Assembly (NCBI GenBank): GCA_903894655.1
Contig: CAITQY010000014.1
Coordinates: 1 to 7,862, forward strand
Source: an uncultured Gemmatimonadota bacterium
Lineage (GTDB): Bacteria; Gemmatimonadota; Gemmatimonadetes; Gemmatimonadales; Gemmatimonadaceae
DNA length: 7,862 bases
Reading direction: 5' to 3'
A program made the position numbers and the translations under genes. Positions 1-6,357 of the stretch are shown piece by piece. The notes beneath the pieces are model-generated. The model ran no database searches, was not told the origin of the DNA, and worked only from the letters and a program-made list of their open reading frames with translations. The stretch's first letter is position 1; the number at the start of each line of letters is the position of its first letter.

Positions 1-1044
1 ACGCTGGCCGCGCGCCGCGTGATGCAGTTCATGGATGACGACGTGTCGAAGTGGTACGTCCGACAGTCGCGCGCCCGCTTCTATGAAATCGACAGCGCGG
101 ATAACCGGGCGGCCTTTGCCACCCTGCACGAAGTGCTGGCGGTCACCTGCCGACTGTTGGCGCCGTTCGCCCCGTTCATGACCGATGCCGTGCATCGGGC
201 GCTCACCGGCACGTCCGTGCACCTCGCGTCGTATACGCGGGCGCACCCGACGCCGATGGACGACACGCTCGAGGGCGCGATGGACGACATCCGGACCCTG
301 GCGGGGCTGGCTCGGGCGGCCCGCGACGTGGCGGAGGTGAACGTGCGTCAGCCGCTGCCGTCGGTGCAGTGCGTCGTCCCCGGCAACCCCGGACCGGCCT
401 CGGCGCTGGGCGCCCTGCTGGCGTCCGAGATCAACGTGAAGCTGGTGGAGTTTGTGAGCTCGACCGACGCCCTGGTGTCCCTCGAGGTGAAGGGCAATTT
501 CCGCACCCTCGGCAAGAAATTCGGCAAGGAAACGCCGCTGGTGGCCGCGGCGGTCTCGGACCTGCCAGTCGAGCTCATCCGTAAGCTGGCCGCTGGCGAA
601 TCGGTCACGATCGAGGTGGAGGGGGTGTCGCGCTTGATTGCTCCCGACGACGTCGCCATCATCCGACGCGCATCGGGGGCCGCCGTGGTTCAGGAAAATG
701 GGGGCTACGGCGTGGCGCTCGACGCGACGATTACCCCCGAGCTTCGGGCGGAAGGGTTGGCTCGCGAAGTGATCAGCAAGGTGCAGCGTCTCCGCAAGGA
801 AGCGCAGCTCGAGGTGAGTGACCGCATCATGGTGGCCATTGCCGGTGATGAGGAGCTGGAGGGCGCTGTGGCCACGCACCGTGGCCGGATCGCCGACGAG
901 GTGCTGGCCGTGCGATTGCTGCTGGGCACGGAGGCTGGCTCGCCGTTCCATGCAGATGGCAACGGTTCCACGTGGACCGCGACGCAGGTGGTGGACGTCG
1001 ATGGACGTTCGATCCGCCTCGCGCTCACCAAGGAAGGGTCGTAA
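1..1044 (+). CDS. ileS: Isoleucyl-tRNA synthetase, C-terminal part (5' truncated by window)
   Basis: This cytoplasmic enzyme charges tRNA-Ile with isoleucine. Only the last 347 residues are present, read in frame 1 from base 1 to a TAA stop. The first residues cover the end of the catalytic region and the anticodon-binding helical domain: a DDDVSKWYVRQSR stretch near residues 11-23, typical of IleRS, then LLAPFAPFMTDAVHRAL around residues 55-71. The rest is a C-terminal domain with a VRQPLP motif, an NFRTLGKKFGK motif near residues 165-175 and an ELRAEGLAREVISKVQRLR motif near 246-264. No Cys-rich zinc finger ends the protein, unlike E. coli-type IleRS; this tail resembles the eukaryote-like class (IleRS2). 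The HIGH and KMSKS motifs lie outside the window, so activity cannot be judged. The stop overlaps the next start by one base (TAATG), suggesting co-translation with the DksA-like gene. Confidence 0.95.
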   Translation, partial: TLAARRVMQFMDDDVSKWYVRQSRARFYEIDSADNRAAFATLHEVLAVTCRLLAPFAPFMTDAVHRALTGTSVHLASYTRAHPTPMDDTLEGAMDDIRTLAGLARAARDVAEVNVRQPLPSVQCVVPGNPGPASALGALLASEINVKLVEFVSSTDALVSLEVKGNFRTLGKKFGKETPLVAAAVSDLPVELIRKLAAGESVTIEVEGVSRLIAPDDVAIIRRASGAAVVQENGGYGVALDATITPELRAEGLAREVISKVQRLRKEAQLEVSDRIMVAIAGDEELEGAVATHRGRIADEVLAVRLLLGTEAGSPFHADGNGSTWTATQVVDVDGRSIRLALTKEGS

Positions 1045-1472
1045 TGGCTGGATCCAACGCCGGATCAAAGGACGGAAAGAAGTCGAAGCCGATGCCCAAG
1101 AAGCACCTGCAGCATTTCGAAAAGCGTTTGCTCGAAGAACGGAAGCGCGTGCTGAAGGAGCTGGGGCACCACGGGGAAGCCTTCGGTCCGAATGGCGAAG
1201 CCGACAGCGACACCAGTGCCTACTCCTTCCACATGGCCGATCAGGGCACCGATGCGATGGAACGCGAAAAAGCGTTCCTGTTCGCGTCGCAGGAAGGGCG
1301 GTTCCTCTTTCATATTGACCAGGCGCTGCGACGGCTCTACAAGTCCCCCGAAACCTTCGGCAAGTGCCACCAGTGTGGGGAAGACATCGCGTTCGAGCGA
1401 CTCGACGCCTTGCCGCATGCGCGCTACTGCTTTGCGTGCAAGCAGCGTGAGGAAGACGCTAAAAAGGGCTGA
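1044..1472 (+). CDS. TraR/DksA-family zinc-finger protein (YlyA-like position)
   Basis: This is a predicted RNA polymerase secondary-channel regulator of 142 residues. A Lys-rich N-terminus (residues 9-20) is followed by a helical region (about 20-50 and 66-100) and then a complete zinc finger, C-X2-C-X17-C-X2-C, with Cys108, Cys111, Cys129 and Cys132. The segment ADQGTDAMEREK (65-76) sits where DksA carries the tip of its coiled coil, but the acidic spacing is D-X3-D (Asp66, Asp70) and not the DxxDxA of E. coli DksA. The protein is therefore family-level TraR/DksA and I give no dksA symbol. The start is ATG at 1044, overlapping the ileS stop, with a strong AGGAAGGG ribosome-binding site at 1031-1038. 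Its place between ileS and lspA is the same as that of ylyA in Bacillus subtilis, a DksA-like RNA polymerase-binding protein. Its targets here are unknown. Confidence 0.9.
   Translation: MAGSNAGSKDGKKSKPMPKKHLQHFEKRLLEERKRVLKELGHHGEAFGPNGEADSDTSAYSFHMADQGTDAMEREKAFLFASQEGRFLFHIDQALRRLYKSPETFGKCHQCGEDIAFERLDALPHARYCFACKQREEDAKKG
1461..1468 (+). promoter_or_regulatory. Ribosome-binding site supporting the GTG start of the first lspA
   Basis: The sequence AAAAAGGG lies inside the last codons of the DksA-like gene and ends five bases before GTG at 1474. An ATG at 1472 overlaps the upstream stop but is followed at once by TGA, so it cannot be the start. Spacing and frame both favour the GTG. Confidence 0.6.
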
Positions 1473-1473
1473 T

Positions 1474-2010
1474 GTGAAGGCACTCGTCGCAATTCCCGTC
1501 CTCGTCGTTGTCCTCGTCCTCGACCTGATCACCAAGGCCGTGGCGGTCGCCACGCTTGCGCCCTCCGGTCTGTCCAATCCGGTGTTCGGGAACTGGTTCC
1601 GGTTCGCCCTCGTGTACAACCCGGGAGCCGCCTTCGGGCTGCATCTGGGCGACTACTCGCGTTGGATTTTCATGGCGCTCACGTGCGGCGCCCTCGTGAT
1701 CCTCTGGCGGCTCTATCAGCAAACGGCGCAGGACGATCTGCGCAAAGTGCTCGCCGTCTCCCTCGTGGCGGCGGGCGCCCTCGGCAACGTGATCGATCGC
1801 ATCCGGTCCGATCTGGGCGTCGTCGACTTTATCGATATCGGCTTCGGCGTGCATCGCTGGCCCACGTTCAATGTGGCCGACATGGCTGTCAGCGGCGGCG
1901 CGTTCCTGCTGGCGCTGGTGCTCTGGGGCGAGGAGAAGCGCGAAATGGCGGCCGCCGCCGCGGTGGCCGTCGCGACCGACGCGTCTGAATCCGCCGACCT
2001 GCCGCGATGA
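1474..2010 (+). CDS. lspA: Lipoprotein signal peptidase (signal peptidase II), first copy
   Basis: This inner-membrane aspartyl protease removes signal peptides from diacylglyceryl-modified prolipoproteins. The 178-residue product has the usual four hydrophobic segments: near residues 3-16, 64-78, 92-104 and 138-151. All family motifs are present: Asp17 and Lys21 (DLITK), YNPGAAFG at 48-55, GNVIDRI with catalytic Asp108, and FNVAD with catalytic Asp136. A loose Ala-rich tail (157-178) follows the last membrane segment and is longer than in a minimal LspA. The start is GTG at 1474, one base after the DksA-like stop and preceded by AAAAAGGG. The stop overlaps the next start as ATGA. A second intact lspA follows immediately, which is unusual. 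The ileS-linked position is common for lspA in many bacteria. Confidence 0.95.
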   Translation: MKALVAIPVLVVVLVLDLITKAVAVATLAPSGLSNPVFGNWFRFALVYNPGAAFGLHLGDYSRWIFMALTCGALVILWRLYQQTAQDDLRKVLAVSLVAAGALGNVIDRIRSDLGVVDFIDIGFGVHRWPTFNVADMAVSGGAFLLALVLWGEEKREMAAAAAVAVATDASESADLPR

Positions 2011-2558
2011 CCAACCCAACCCGTGCTGCCACGGCATCGGCCGTCGTCAACGAGGTGCCGGCGGCCTCGGCCACGAAGCGCTTCTGGGTGCTGGTGCTGC
2101 TGATTACGGCCGCTGACGCGCTCTCGAAAGCGTTGGCCGTGGAGTACCTCGCACCGCGCCATATTCCGCATCGGATCATCGGCGACGTGGTGCGCTTCAC
2201 GCTCGCGTACAACCCGGGGGCGGCCTTCGGCATGCACCTCGGTCCTGCGTCACGCTGGATTTTTGCGGCGCTCAGCGTCGTGATTGTCGTGGTGCTGATT
2301 CGCGCCACGGCCGACCTCACCCGGATCTCACGGCTCGCCGCCTTTGGCGTGCCCGTCGTGGTCGGGGGAGCCATCGGCAACCTGCTCGATCGCATTCGGC
2401 TGCGAGACGGCGTCGTGGATTTTATCGACATCGGGTTCGGCGACGTCCGCTTCTGGACGTTCAACGTGGCCGACACCGCCGTTACTCTCGGAGCAGGTTG
2501 TCTCGTGATCGCATTGTGGCAGTTGGACAAAGCACAGCAGCAGGCGGCGACTTCGTGA
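2007..2558 (+). CDS. lspA: Lipoprotein signal peptidase (signal peptidase II), second tandem copy
   Basis: This is a second 183-residue signal peptidase II. It aligns without gaps to the first copy at a constant offset of 20 residues through the core: Asp37/Lys41 (DALSK), YNPGAAFG at 68-75, GNLLDRI with catalytic Asp128, and FNVAD with catalytic Asp156. My hand count gives about 68 identities in 135 core positions, so it is a diverged paralogue and not a recent copy. It carries about 24 extra polar residues before the first membrane segment and lacks the Ala-rich tail of copy one. It starts at ATG 2007 in a four-base ATGA overlap with the first copy. There is no clear ribosome-binding site, so translation is probably coupled. 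Both catalytic aspartates are kept, so it should be active; a split in substrates between the two copies is only an inference. Confidence 0.93.
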   Translation: MTNPTRAATASAVVNEVPAASATKRFWVLVLLITAADALSKALAVEYLAPRHIPHRIIGDVVRFTLAYNPGAAFGMHLGPASRWIFAALSVVIVVVLIRATADLTRISRLAAFGVPVVVGGAIGNLLDRIRLRDGVVDFIDIGFGDVRFWTFNVADTAVTLGAGCLVIALWQLDKAQQQAATS

Positions 2559-3601
2559 GCACGTCCTCGGAAGTAGAGCACGACTTCGACGTCACCGACG
2601 ACAGCGGCGATGTGGGCGAACGACTCGATCTGCTGGTGTCGCGCCGGTGCGAGTTGTCCCGGACGCAGGCGGCGACGCTGATCGCCACCGGACAAGTGAT
2701 CGTGAACGGCAAGGCCGAAAAGGCGTCGTATCGCAGTCTGGCCGGCGATCGCCTGCACGTCGTCATTCCACCGCCGCCGGGCCGTGACATCGTGCCGGAG
2801 AACATTCCGCTCGATATCGTCTACGAAGACGAGTACTTGCTGGTGGTCGACAAGGCCGCCGGCATGGTTGTGCACCCCGCGCCGGGCAATTGGACGGGGA
2901 CGCTGGTGAACGCCCTGATGGGCCGTGGTGAGCCGTTGGCCGACGGTGGCAGCGAGGAGCGCGCCGGCCTCGTGCACCGTCTCGACAAGGATACCTCGGG
3001 CCTCTTGATCGTCGCCAAGACCGATGTCGCTCACCGGTCGCTCAGCGCGGCGCTGGCCGCCCGTAAGGTCACGCGCCGGTACGTGGCCCTCTGCTGGGGG
3101 CACCTGTCCACCGACAACATCACGGTGGAAAAGCCGATCGGCCGAGATCCTCGGGATCGCACCAAGATGACGATCGTCCCTGATGGACGGATGTCGCGAA
3201 CGGATTTCGTGCGCCTGGGCCGCTTCGACTCGGCCGATCTGCTGCGGGCCCACCTGCACAGCGGGCGGACGCATCAAATCCGTGTACACCTGTCGGCGAT
3301 CGGCCACCCCGTGGTCGGCGACGATACGTACGGGGGAGGCGGTGGACGGCGCCTGGTGGAGTTGCCCGGCAAGCGGCACTTCCTGCACGCGGCGTGGCTG
3401 CGCTTCCGTCATCCGATCACCGGCGCGCCGGTCGATCTGCGTTCGCCCCTGCCGGCGGACCTGCGGCAGTCGCTGTCGGTCGTCAGCCTCATGCCGGAAC
3501 TCGCCACGCACCAGGATCCGCTCGATGTCTTCGGGTTCTACAAAACCGACGAAGTCCTTCCCGGACACCAGCCGGACGATCACGACGACGCCCTCGATTA
3601 G
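2555..3601 (+). CDS. rluD: RluD-type 23S rRNA pseudouridine synthase (RluA family)
   Basis: This enzyme isomerises uridine to pseudouridine, most likely in helix 69 of 23S rRNA as for E. coli RluD; the exact target cannot be told from sequence. The 348-residue product has an N-terminal S4 RNA-binding domain (about residues 20-70, with GERLDLLVSRR and GQVIVNG) and then the catalytic domain (about 83-300). The signature HRLDKDTSGLLIVAKT at 141-156 contains the catalytic Asp144, and SGRTHQIRVHLSAIGHP near 236-252 is the second hallmark. The start chosen is GTG at 2555, which overlaps the lspA stop as GTGA. An upstream TTG at 2498 would overlap lspA by 61 bases and adds only non-domain residues. 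The C-terminus extends past the usual family end with an Asp/His-rich tail. In Bacillus the homologue ylyB also follows lspA. Confidence 0.93.
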   Translation: MSTSSEVEHDFDVTDDSGDVGERLDLLVSRRCELSRTQAATLIATGQVIVNGKAEKASYRSLAGDRLHVVIPPPPGRDIVPENIPLDIVYEDEYLLVVDKAAGMVVHPAPGNWTGTLVNALMGRGEPLADGGSEERAGLVHRLDKDTSGLLIVAKTDVAHRSLSAALAARKVTRRYVALCWGHLSTDNITVEKPIGRDPRDRTKMTIVPDGRMSRTDFVRLGRFDSADLLRAHLHSGRTHQIRVHLSAIGHPVVGDDTYGGGGGRRLVELPGKRHFLHAAWLRFRHPITGAPVDLRSPLPADLRQSLSVVSLMPELATHQDPLDVFGFYKTDEVLPGHQPDDHDDALD

Positions 3602-3618
3602 CGACGACGGCGACGACG
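3601..3618 (+). repeat. Two perfect 9-base tandem copies at the rluD-cheW junction
   Basis: GCGACGACG occurs twice head to tail, starting on the last base of the rluD stop codon. In the cheW frame it encodes acidic residues (SDDGDDE). It adjoins another GACGACG just upstream in the Asp-rich end of rluD. It is probably simple GC-rich slippage; no regulatory role is evident. Confidence 0.6.
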
Positions 3619-3629
3619 AGCGCCCGCGG

Positions 3630-4019
3630 GTGCTCGTCGTCGCGGCCGACCGGGGGGCGTTCGGCATCCCGGTCGAGCAGGTCCGTGAAGTGATCCGGAG
3701 CGCAGCCCTCCGTCGGGTACCCGGCAGTCCGCCGGTGCTTCGCGGCATCGTCAATGTGCGGGGCGCCATCGTCACCGTCCTGGACCTTCAGGCCCTGCTG
3801 ACGGGTGCACGTGCCGTCACGACGGGGTCGGTCGTCCTCCTCGAGTACGGATCGCGCCTCATCGGGCTCGCCGTGCATGCCGTGCACGATGTCCGCGTGC
3901 TGGAGGCGTCGCTCGAGCCGCATCCCGAGTCCGAATCCGCCGCGGATCGCATCGTGCCGCTGGACGCCGTGGCGCTCTGCGCGCGGCACCTGCATTCAGC
4001 CGACGAGAGGGAACGGTGA
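3630..4019 (+). CDS. cheW: CheW chemotaxis coupling protein
   Basis: CheW bridges methyl-accepting receptors and the CheA kinase in the signalling array. The 129-residue product is essentially one CheW domain: LVV...FGIPVEQVREVI at the N-terminus (residues 2-22), the core LRGIVNVRGAIVTVLDL (37-53) with the conserved receptor/kinase-contact arginine at 44, and a second half containing GSRLIGLAVHAVHDV. The start is uncertain. GTG 3630 has only a weak upstream GAG and begins almost in the first strand. ATG 3525, in the same frame with an AGGAT upstream, would add 35 residues and overlap rluD by 77 bases. A rare ATT at 3597 is also possible. I prefer GTG because it avoids the long overlap and keeps the domain. 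The stop overlaps the cheY start as GTGA. This copy is short compared with typical CheW (140-170 residues). Confidence 0.85.
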   Translation: MLVVAADRGAFGIPVEQVREVIRSAALRRVPGSPPVLRGIVNVRGAIVTVLDLQALLTGARAVTTGSVVLLEYGSRLIGLAVHAVHDVRVLEASLEPHPESESAADRIVPLDAVALCARHLHSADERER

Positions 4020-4381
4020 GCCGAACGGTACTTATTTGCGACGACGCGATCTTCATGCGCACCATGGTGGGGGATATTCTCACTCAGGCGGGCTTCGAGA
4101 TCATCGGCGAAGCGGAGACAGGGGTGCAGGCCGTGGAGCGCTACCAGCAGCTCCGTCCTGACCTCGTCACGATGGACATCGTGATGCCGGACATGGGCGG
4201 CATCGATGCGGTCCGCGAGATCACGAAGCTCGATCCCGCCGCGCGCATTCTCATGTGCAGTGCGATGGGTCAACAGGCCCTCGTGGTCGAAGCCATTCAG
4301 GCCGGCGCGAAGGACTTCGTGGTGAAGCCGTTTCAGCCCAGCCGCGTGCTCGAAGCCGTGAATCGCGTACTGGCCGCGTAA
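4016..4381 (+). CDS. cheY: CheY chemotaxis response regulator
   Basis: This is a single receiver domain of 121 residues that accepts phosphate from CheA and, in known systems, binds the flagellar switch. All key residues are visible: acidic pocket Asp9 and Asp10, phosphoacceptor Asp54 in TMDIVMPDMGG, Ser82 in the CSAMGQQ switch segment, and Lys104 in VVKPFQPSRV. The wording closely resembles Thermotoga/Bacillus CheY more than the E. coli form, which agrees with the cheC gene downstream. There is no output domain. The GTG start at 4016 overlaps the cheW stop (GTGA) and has an AGAGG ribosome-binding site at 4006-4010, so cheW and cheY are likely translationally coupled. Confidence 0.96.
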   Translation: MSRTVLICDDAIFMRTMVGDILTQAGFEIIGEAETGVQAVERYQQLRPDLVTMDIVMPDMGGIDAVREITKLDPAARILMCSAMGQQALVVEAIQAGAKDFVVKPFQPSRVLEAVNRVLAA

Positions 4382-4414
4382 GTCGTCGCGGTCGCGCGCG
4401 CCGAAAGGTCTGCC

Positions 4415-6319
4415 ATGGACACCGCCCGGTACGCCGCGCTGTTCCTCAGTGAATCGCGCGAGCATCTCACGGAGGTCGATGACGCGTTGCTCGCGCTCGA
4501 ACGCGATCACGCCACCCCGGCGATCAACGGCACGCACCTCGCGACGATCTTTCGCGGTGTGCACACCATCAAGGGCATGGCCGCCGCCATGGGCTACGCC
4601 GCGGTCGAGCAGCTGTCGCACGCGCTCGAGAGCCGATGCGAGCCGCTGCGCCGTGGTGCAGAACCACTGAGCGGCGAAGTGCTGGCGCTGCTGTTCGACG
4701 GCACCGATCTGCTGCGTGCCGCCGTCGATGCGCTGTCGAGTGGTCGCGTCGAACCCACGTCGGCCGTGCGCGCATTCGTACAACGGCTGGGCGGTATGTC
4801 CGTCACGGCTTCCGGTCCCGTGGCATCCGTCGTCGAGACGCCAACCGCCGCGGCCGCCGAGAGCGGGGCGTTCGGTACGACCCGCCGGGTGGATGTGCGC
4901 CTCACTGCCGACTGTCCGCTCAAGGGCGTGCGGGCCATGATCGTGCTGGCCAAGCTGTCGGCGCTGGGCGTCGTGCGCGGCACGGAACCGGTGCAGGCGC
5001 GTTGGCAGGACGATTGGTTCGACGGGGCCTTCCGACTCACGTTGCAGTCGTTGGCCACCGACGACGAGATCAGCGTCGCGGCGCAGAGTGCCGGTGATGT
5101 TGCCACGGTTGCGGTGACGCTGGCGTCGCCCACGCCGTCGCAGGGGACCGTTCGGGTGCGTGAAGCGCCCCGCACGGTACGCCTCGACGCGCGCCGCCTC
5201 GATACGCTGCTCGATCTCGTGGGCGAATTGGTGATTACGCGCGACCGCCTGCTGCGCGCCATCGAGCAGTCGGAGCATCCCGATCGCGCCGTGATGCGGG
5301 CGGCGGCCGATGCGGCGCGACTGGTGGCAACCCTGCAGGACGAAGTGTTGCAGGCGCGCATGTTGCCGGTGGCGCAGGTGTTCGATCGCTTCCCGCGTCT
5401 TGTGCGCGACATCGCACACGATCTCGGCAAGGACGTGCACTTTACGATGGAGGGCCGCGACCTCGAACTCGATCGCTCCCTGTTGGACGCCATCGGCGAC
5501 CCCATCTTGCACCTGCTGCGCAACGCGCTCGATCACGGCGTTGAAGACGCCGAGACGCGGCGCGCGGCGGGCAAACCGGCTAGCGGGGCACTGATTCTGC
5601 GTGCGGCGCGCGATCGGGCGGCAGTGGTGATTCAGGTGCAGGATGACGGGCGCGGGATCGATCGCGACGTGGTGTTGCGTCGTGCCCACGAGCAGGGTTT
5701 GGTGGACGAGCAGGTCACCACGCTGGCCGATGATGCGCTGTTGCAGTTGATCGCGCATCCGGGATTCTCGACGGCGACGTCGGTGACCTCGCTCTCCGGA
5801 CGCGGCGTGGGCGTCGATGTGGTGAACACCCGCGTGCGCGCCCTCGGCGGGCAGATCGACCTTGAAACGATCACCGGCGAAGGGACCGTGTTTACGATGC
5901 GACTGCCGCTCACGCTGGCGATCATGCGCGCGCTTCTCGTGCAGGTGGGGGGCGACACGTACGCCATTCCGGCCGCGCACGTGATGGAAGTGCTCGAGTT
6001 CAATGGCGCCTCGCGCCGCACGGGCGCGCTCACCATCACGGTGCGGGACGAGATCGTGCCGTTGGTGGCGCTCCAACAGCGCTTCGAGGACGATCCGCTC
6101 GCACCGGCGGCCGCCACGCCGGACGGCGTGCGCCATGTCGCGATTGTCGAGGTGGCGGGACGGAGAACGGCCCTGCTGGTGGATGCGCTGCTCGCCCAGC
6201 AGGACATCGTCGTCAAGCCGCTCGATTCCGTGCGCGGTGCCCGACCCTGGTTCAGTGGGGCCACCGTACTCGGTGACGGGAGCCCCGCGCTCATCGTCGA
6301 TGTGAGTGGGGTGGCATGA
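4415..6319 (+). CDS. cheA: CheA chemotaxis histidine kinase
   Basis: CheA is the receptor-controlled kinase that phosphorylates CheY. The 634-residue product has all five domains. P1 (about 1-120) carries phospho-accepting His50 in HTIKGMAAAMG. After an Ala/Thr-rich linker, P2 (about 157-236) includes VDVRLTADCPLKGVRAMIVL, like the CheY-docking domain of Thermotoga CheA. P3 dimerisation helices span about 252-320. P4 ATPase (about 320-500) has the N-box HLLRNALDHGVE with Asn370, G1 DDGRGID (410-416) and G2 SGRGVGVDVV (461-470). P5, the CheW-like regulatory domain, spans about 501-634. Length and order are normal and nothing is broken. The ATG at 4415 has AAAGG at 4404-4408, six bases upstream. 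A 33-base gap separates it from cheY. The stop sits within an ATGA at the possible upstream start of cheC. Confidence 0.97.
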   Translation: MDTARYAALFLSESREHLTEVDDALLALERDHATPAINGTHLATIFRGVHTIKGMAAAMGYAAVEQLSHALESRCEPLRRGAEPLSGEVLALLFDGTDLLRAAVDALSSGRVEPTSAVRAFVQRLGGMSVTASGPVASVVETPTAAAAESGAFGTTRRVDVRLTADCPLKGVRAMIVLAKLSALGVVRGTEPVQARWQDDWFDGAFRLTLQSLATDDEISVAAQSAGDVATVAVTLASPTPSQGTVRVREAPRTVRLDARRLDTLLDLVGELVITRDRLLRAIEQSEHPDRAVMRAAADAARLVATLQDEVLQARMLPVAQVFDRFPRLVRDIAHDLGKDVHFTMEGRDLELDRSLLDAIGDPILHLLRNALDHGVEDAETRRAAGKPASGALILRAARDRAAVVIQVQDDGRGIDRDVVLRRAHEQGLVDEQVTTLADDALLQLIAHPGFSTATSVTSLSGRGVGVDVVNTRVRALGGQIDLETITGEGTVFTMRLPLTLAIMRALLVQVGGDTYAIPAAHVMEVLEFNGASRRTGALTITVRDEIVPLVALQQRFEDDPLAPAAATPDGVRHVAIVEVAGRRTALLVDALLAQQDIVVKPLDSVRGARPWFSGATVLGDGSPALIVDVSGVA

Positions 6320-6344
6320 CCATGTGCAGGCGACTCGTGACCGA

Positions 6345-6351
6345 AGGTGAT
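6345..6351 (+). promoter_or_regulatory. Ribosome-binding site that selects the cheC start at ATG 6358
   Basis: AGGTGAT matches the complement of the 16S rRNA 3' tail and lies six bases before ATG 6358. The in-frame ATGs at 6316 and 6322 have only a GT-rich stretch upstream and would add residues absent from typical CheC N-termini. This favours 6358, although coupling from the ATGA at 6316 cannot be excluded. Confidence 0.6.
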
Positions 6352-6357
6352 GTGACC

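Noticed and set aside
1192..1473. N-terminal extension of the first lspA into the DksA-like gene
   Set aside because: The extension overlaps the zinc-finger gene in another frame and lacks LspA features. GTG 1474 has a good ribosome-binding site and gives a normal N-terminus.
2498..2554. TTG start for rluD inside the second lspA
   Set aside because: It would overlap the last membrane segment of LspA by 61 bases; GTG 2555 in the GTGA overlap fits operon style and keeps the whole S4 domain.
3540..3640. An RluD-CheW fusion or frameshifted gene
   Set aside because: Both proteins have complete domains and a stop separates them; the frame change is explained by two adjacent genes.
1889..3775. A 628-codon open frame on the minus strand opposite lspA and rluD
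   Set aside because: It is antisense to two recognised enzymes, has low-complexity Arg/Thr/Ser/Ala composition and no domain.
4382..4414. A promoter or terminator between cheY and cheA
   Set aside because: The 33-base gap is GC-rich without a T-run or a recognisable -10/-35 pair; only the cheA ribosome-binding site is clear.
3788..6136. A 782-codon open frame on the minus strand opposite cheW, cheY and cheA
   Set aside because: It lies entirely antisense to well-conserved genes, its product is rich in Arg, His and Ala with no recognisable domain, and long antisense frames are expected in GC-rich coding DNA.
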